Of a stretch of DNA of 64,000 bases, positions 60,810-64,000 are shown piece by piece. The position numbers were made by a program, and so were the translations under genes. Position 1 is the stretch's first letter. Every line of letters begins with the position of its first letter. Source of the stretch: Acanthacorydalis orientalis (taxonomy: Eukaryota > Arthropoda > Insecta > Megaloptera > Corydalidae). Where the stretch lies: contig CM068314.1 of assembly GCA_034766995.1 (NCBI GenBank), positions 25,304,108-25,368,107 on the forward strand, read 5' to 3'. The notes under the pieces were generated by a model, which was not told the origin of the DNA, did no database searches, and saw nothing but the letters and a program-made list of their open reading frames with translations.

Positions 60810-61724
60810 GGTTTTCCAATAAGGACGCAGTTTCTTAATTTGAAATAAAACACAGAATTTGAGCTGAACATTCAAATTTTTTTATTGTAAATAATAGTTG
60901 GAGGTATGTCATTTATAAATGAAAAATAATATTGTGTATGTGTCCGCCGCGTGTTTTCTTAGAAATAACCGTTCTTTCATTGAAATTTTCAATAACACCC
61001 CTACACAACTGGGGCTCTATCTCACCAATTACTCCTCGGATTTCATCTTTTAGATCGGAAACTATTTTAGGATTATTGACGTACACCAGTCATTTAACGC
61101 GACCCCAAAGAAAGTAGTCCAGTTGTGTTAAAAATGTTAACGGTGTTAAAGATAACTTTTTCAGAAAAACCGTGTCGTTGCTCGAGTATCCAATTAAAAA
61201 AAAATTCGTTACAGTGGATGTTGTGGTGACTTCAATTCTTGTGTTAATTGAACCTGTAAGTAATAAACCTTCATCAATAAATTGAAGGTTTATTACTTAT
61301 GAAAAATACGCCATCCGGTCGTATGCGAAACGCCCAATTGCTCTGAACGTCGTAAAATTGACATTACTGACTCGTCCGACAAATTTTCATTAACCAAGTC
61401 AATGTTTTCTTGAGAACGAGCACTACGAATAGGTGTTGGTGTTTATTTATCTTTAACCGATCCAGTTTCTTCAAATTTATTCATTAAGAATTGTTGATTC
61501 AGATGGACGAGTATGTTGAGAATAAATATTGTGTAATTTACGAAACATATTTTTATAGATCGATCATTTTCATAATACAATTGTATTATTTCAATATGTT
61601 GTTTTGTCGTATACGAATTAAAAATTGCAAATTCGAATCTTAACAAATGTCAAAAAAATACAGTTGTTAGTTTGATATGAGAAATATAACATCTTAAAAA
61701 TTGTGTCCTGATTGGAAAAACGTT
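60810..61724 (-). mobile_element. decayed mariner/Tc1-superfamily element, copy 2 (internally deleted)
   Basis: Ends share TTTTCCAAT(A/C)AGGAC(G/A)CA in inverted orientation, the same terminal repeat as copy 1. The transposase runs on the minus strand. YYENDRSIK and FEETGSVKD lie near 61440-61600 (HTH region). Near 60915-61110 are a LDYFLWGRVK-like piece, LKDEIRGVIGEIEPQLCRGVIENFNER and KTRGGHIH (C-terminal end). The catalytic middle is largely missing: the copy is about 915 bp against 1.27 kb for copy 1, and stops break the rest. Inactive. Confidence 0.85.
60915..61646 (-). pseudogene. mariner-like transposase pseudogene, copy 2
   Basis: Broken remnant of the same transposase as copy 1, with intact-looking N-terminal HTH and C-terminal pieces and a deleted, frameshifted core. 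No functional product expected. Confidence 0.75.
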
Positions 61725-61742
61725 TATATATATATATATATA
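61725..61742. repeat. (TA)n tract flanking mariner-like copy 2 on its right
   Basis: Short TA run directly after the terminal repeat. Confidence 0.85.
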
Positions 61743-63581
61743 TTAAAATATAACTTATTGAAATTATTTATCTTAAAAAACATTTAATTATTTATCGTTT
61801 AATTTTTTTATAAAAAAATACTTGTTTTTCATATTCTATGATTTTTTATTAGTTTTAACTTAAGCACAGTATTGAAATGATAATTAATAATTATATGTAT
61901 ACGATGTTTTTTAAATATAATAGTCATCAAAAAAAAAATTAATTTTTACAAAAAATAGTTTAAGACTTGTGACATATAGACTGACCAACTGGTTAATACA
62001 CTTTTATTTAAAATTGGAATTTTCTTCTAATACAGAGTAATAATTGTTATTAAAACAAATAATTGTTCTTTTCTAGCAATATATCAATACTAATTTCATT
62101 TTTTAAATTATTTTTTATATAAAAAAAGAACAAAATATAATAGCGTAATGCAATGAATCAAATAAATGGGTCAAATTAATTTAAAGCATTACTAAAAACA
62201 ATTAAATTTATAAGGGTTCATTCAGTTTCTCATAAATTATAAAAGCAGTGAAATCTGATTATCTTATTATCTCAATATATTATCTAATCAGTTATTAATT
62301 CTCGGATACAAACAAGGTCAAGTTCTTGCCCAAAAATATCATTGGGGAGGATTGCCTGTTTTATATAGTTTAGTAATTTGTAAACAATTTGTAAGGAGAA
62401 GAAGGTTTATTCCTTGTTTATACATAATTTTGGTTTATCTAATTAACGACGTTATTAATATGTTGGGCGGCTAAATTTAACGACGAGCACTATTAATTAA
62501 AGTATATGAACGTAGTAGCTAATTAAACCTATGCGAAAAAGAATCAAAACGTTGTTTTTATAATTATATTTTTCTTTGTATTTCTAGGGTTACTTATTTT
62601 TTAGAAAAATTGAATCTTTTCATATGTTATTAGTTTTTTATTCATTATTATATTTTAAATGTATAATTCATCAAAAATAAATTAATTTCCATTACTTTAA
62701 TATAATTATAGTAAAAAATAAGTTCACAGAAAAAAATGACGACTAAAGTACGATGATTAATATTTATTCATGTTTACATGTATTTAATGGATCAGATGTG
62801 TTTTAAAATTAATAAAATGTTTGATTTTAGTGCCATAAAAATATTACTAAAATACAAATAATATCATTTTATATACAAATTGCTTTCATTTTACTACCTA
62901 TACCTATAAGGCAATAAAGCCACCTTACTAATAAATTGATTACATATTTTTATTCACGATACTAATTTAATAAATGAATAATGAATTGAAAAGTGTGAAA
63001 GTTATATTATATTCTTTTAAATTTGAATGAACAAAAAGAGATGACGATGTGATTAAATGTATGTACAAATATATTTATATATACGTCACGATCATGATGA
63101 ACGTATATATGAGACGTATTTAATTGAAAGGATGAATATAATTGACACGCGTCTATGACACCCGTGGGGGGATCTCTATGACACGAGAGTGTGTAATGAT
63201 TCTTGAACTATGACGTAATCCAAAATCATACAAAAACGATTACAAATTCACTCTACCAACAGGCTTTGATTAGATTTGTTTGACAAGTACCTAAACAAAT
63301 ATATCTAATAGCCATTTTAAGCCATGACGGTTGATAAATTTCAGTCTAGTTTCAATTGAATTTAAAAAAAGATCTTGATAATAAAATTATACAATTTTTC
63401 ATTTTCATGATGTAGTTATTCCATTGTTTTGAATTAATTACATAAAATATTGTATATGATTAATTAAATAATTTAGACGTTACTGTGTTTTAATCAGATT
63501 TACTAAAATAAAATTTTCAAGTGGATTGATTCTATTTATTTCTTAGCCAATATATTTATTTAAAGGCCGTGCACACACACA
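61743..63581. other. AT-rich DNA, no gene recognised
   Basis: No frame or known element. A GC-richer patch at 63148-63200 contains TCTATGACAC twice, 28 bp apart. Confidence 0.55.
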
Positions 63582-63584
63582 AAC

Positions 63585-63653
<69 letters not shown>
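63582..63653. repeat. (TA)n tract, 72 bp, at the left end of a mariner
   Basis: TA run with one TG step that ends at the mariner terminal repeat. Confidence 0.95.
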
Positions 63654-63656
<3 letters not shown>

Positions 63657-64000
63657 CATTGGTGCAAAAATAATTGTGGTTTTTATCATTTTAAGTTTGG
63701 CGCCGATTTTTTTAGCTATCGTGATCTTTTGTTATAGTCATGTAATACAACATTGCAAACAATGAAATTAGCACTACTGATTTCAACTTAGCACTACTGT
63801 TTTAATTCTTTAGTATTATTGGATATAACCTCTTAAATTAGTCAGGGAAAAAAGAAAATTTGCGGGATTTTGTTATTTGAGTTTAAATTGGGACGTAAAG
63901 CAACAGAACTGCTTGTAATATAATTTTTTTTGCGAAGAGTCAATTAGTGAACGTGCAGCTCAACACTGGTTTCAAAAATTTAGTAATGGAAAGAAAGCCT
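63654..64000 (+). mobile_element. mariner element, 5' part, cut by the window edge
   Basis: The left end TTACATTGGTGCAAAAATAA then TTGTGGTTTTT matches the terminal repeat of mellifera/irritans-type mariners (TTGGTGCAAAAGTAATTGCGG). About 200 bp inside, plus-strand pieces FEFKLGRKATE and ERAAQHWFQKFSNGKKA correspond to the N-terminal HTH of mariner transposase. They are out of frame with one another and interrupted by stops, so the copy is decayed. It belongs to a different mariner lineage from copies 1 and 2. The 3' end lies outside the window. Confidence 0.85.

Overview
This is nuclear DNA from an insect. It is extremely AT-rich, has spliceosomal introns, and carries insect orthologues: paramyosin with a nested mini-paramyosin promoter, the chemosensory receptor Ir93a, and an insect-type adenosine receptor. 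Mariner-type transposons are also present. The order cannot be fixed from sequence alone. The strongest compositional signature is dozens of long (TA)n tracts, about one per kb, in introns and between genes but never inside a coding exon.

Layout. Positions 1-15.4 kb are mostly non-coding. They hold a CpG-rich island (about 1.4-1.55 kb), a possible last exon of an unidentified minus-strand gene (3.5 kb), a decayed mariner-like element (4.6-5.85 kb), a decayed LINE reverse-transcriptase 3' end (8.3-9.1 kb) and a TATA promoter-like block (10.0-10.3 kb). Paramyosin (Prm) occupies 15.7-29.9 kb on the plus strand: 11 coding exons, all splice phases consistent, 881 aa predicted. A single 5' exon at 26.3-27.0 kb, inside its eighth coding intron, has a donor in the right phase and makes a mini-paramyosin of about 587 aa. 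A gene-poor stretch (29.9-34.6 kb) follows. Next is a compact cluster: glycerate kinase (+), a MEA1-like gene (-), the ionotropic receptor Ir93a (-, 7 exons, 724 aa), the ER O-fucose glucosyltransferase B3GLCT (-, 8 exons, 487 aa) and malectin (+). The last two are divergently paired, 394 bp apart. At 45.6-51.4 kb is non-coding DNA with a 693-bp foldback transposable element. The last two exons of an adenosine-receptor-type GPCR (-) lie at 51.4-53.3 kb and a divergent beta-tubulin (-) at 54.1-55.8 kb. The final 8 kb is repeat-rich, with a second mariner-like copy, two LINE-tail fragments, three unassigned short ORFs and the start of a third mariner.

How the genes relate. Paramyosin and mini-paramyosin are thick-filament proteins of muscle; an intronic island carries a perfect MEF2-type site. 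Malectin and B3GLCT both act on glycoproteins in the ER and share one short intergenic region. Ir93a is a sensory co-receptor for temperature and humidity and the GPCR is a signalling receptor; they have no obvious link to their neighbours.

The most notable structural features are: all three recognisable mariner-type insertions sit inside (TA)n tracts; a new-looking foldback element; a GC-AG intron in Ir93a and a probable second one in B3GLCT with the same donor sequence; and a beta-tubulin that has lost the acidic tail.
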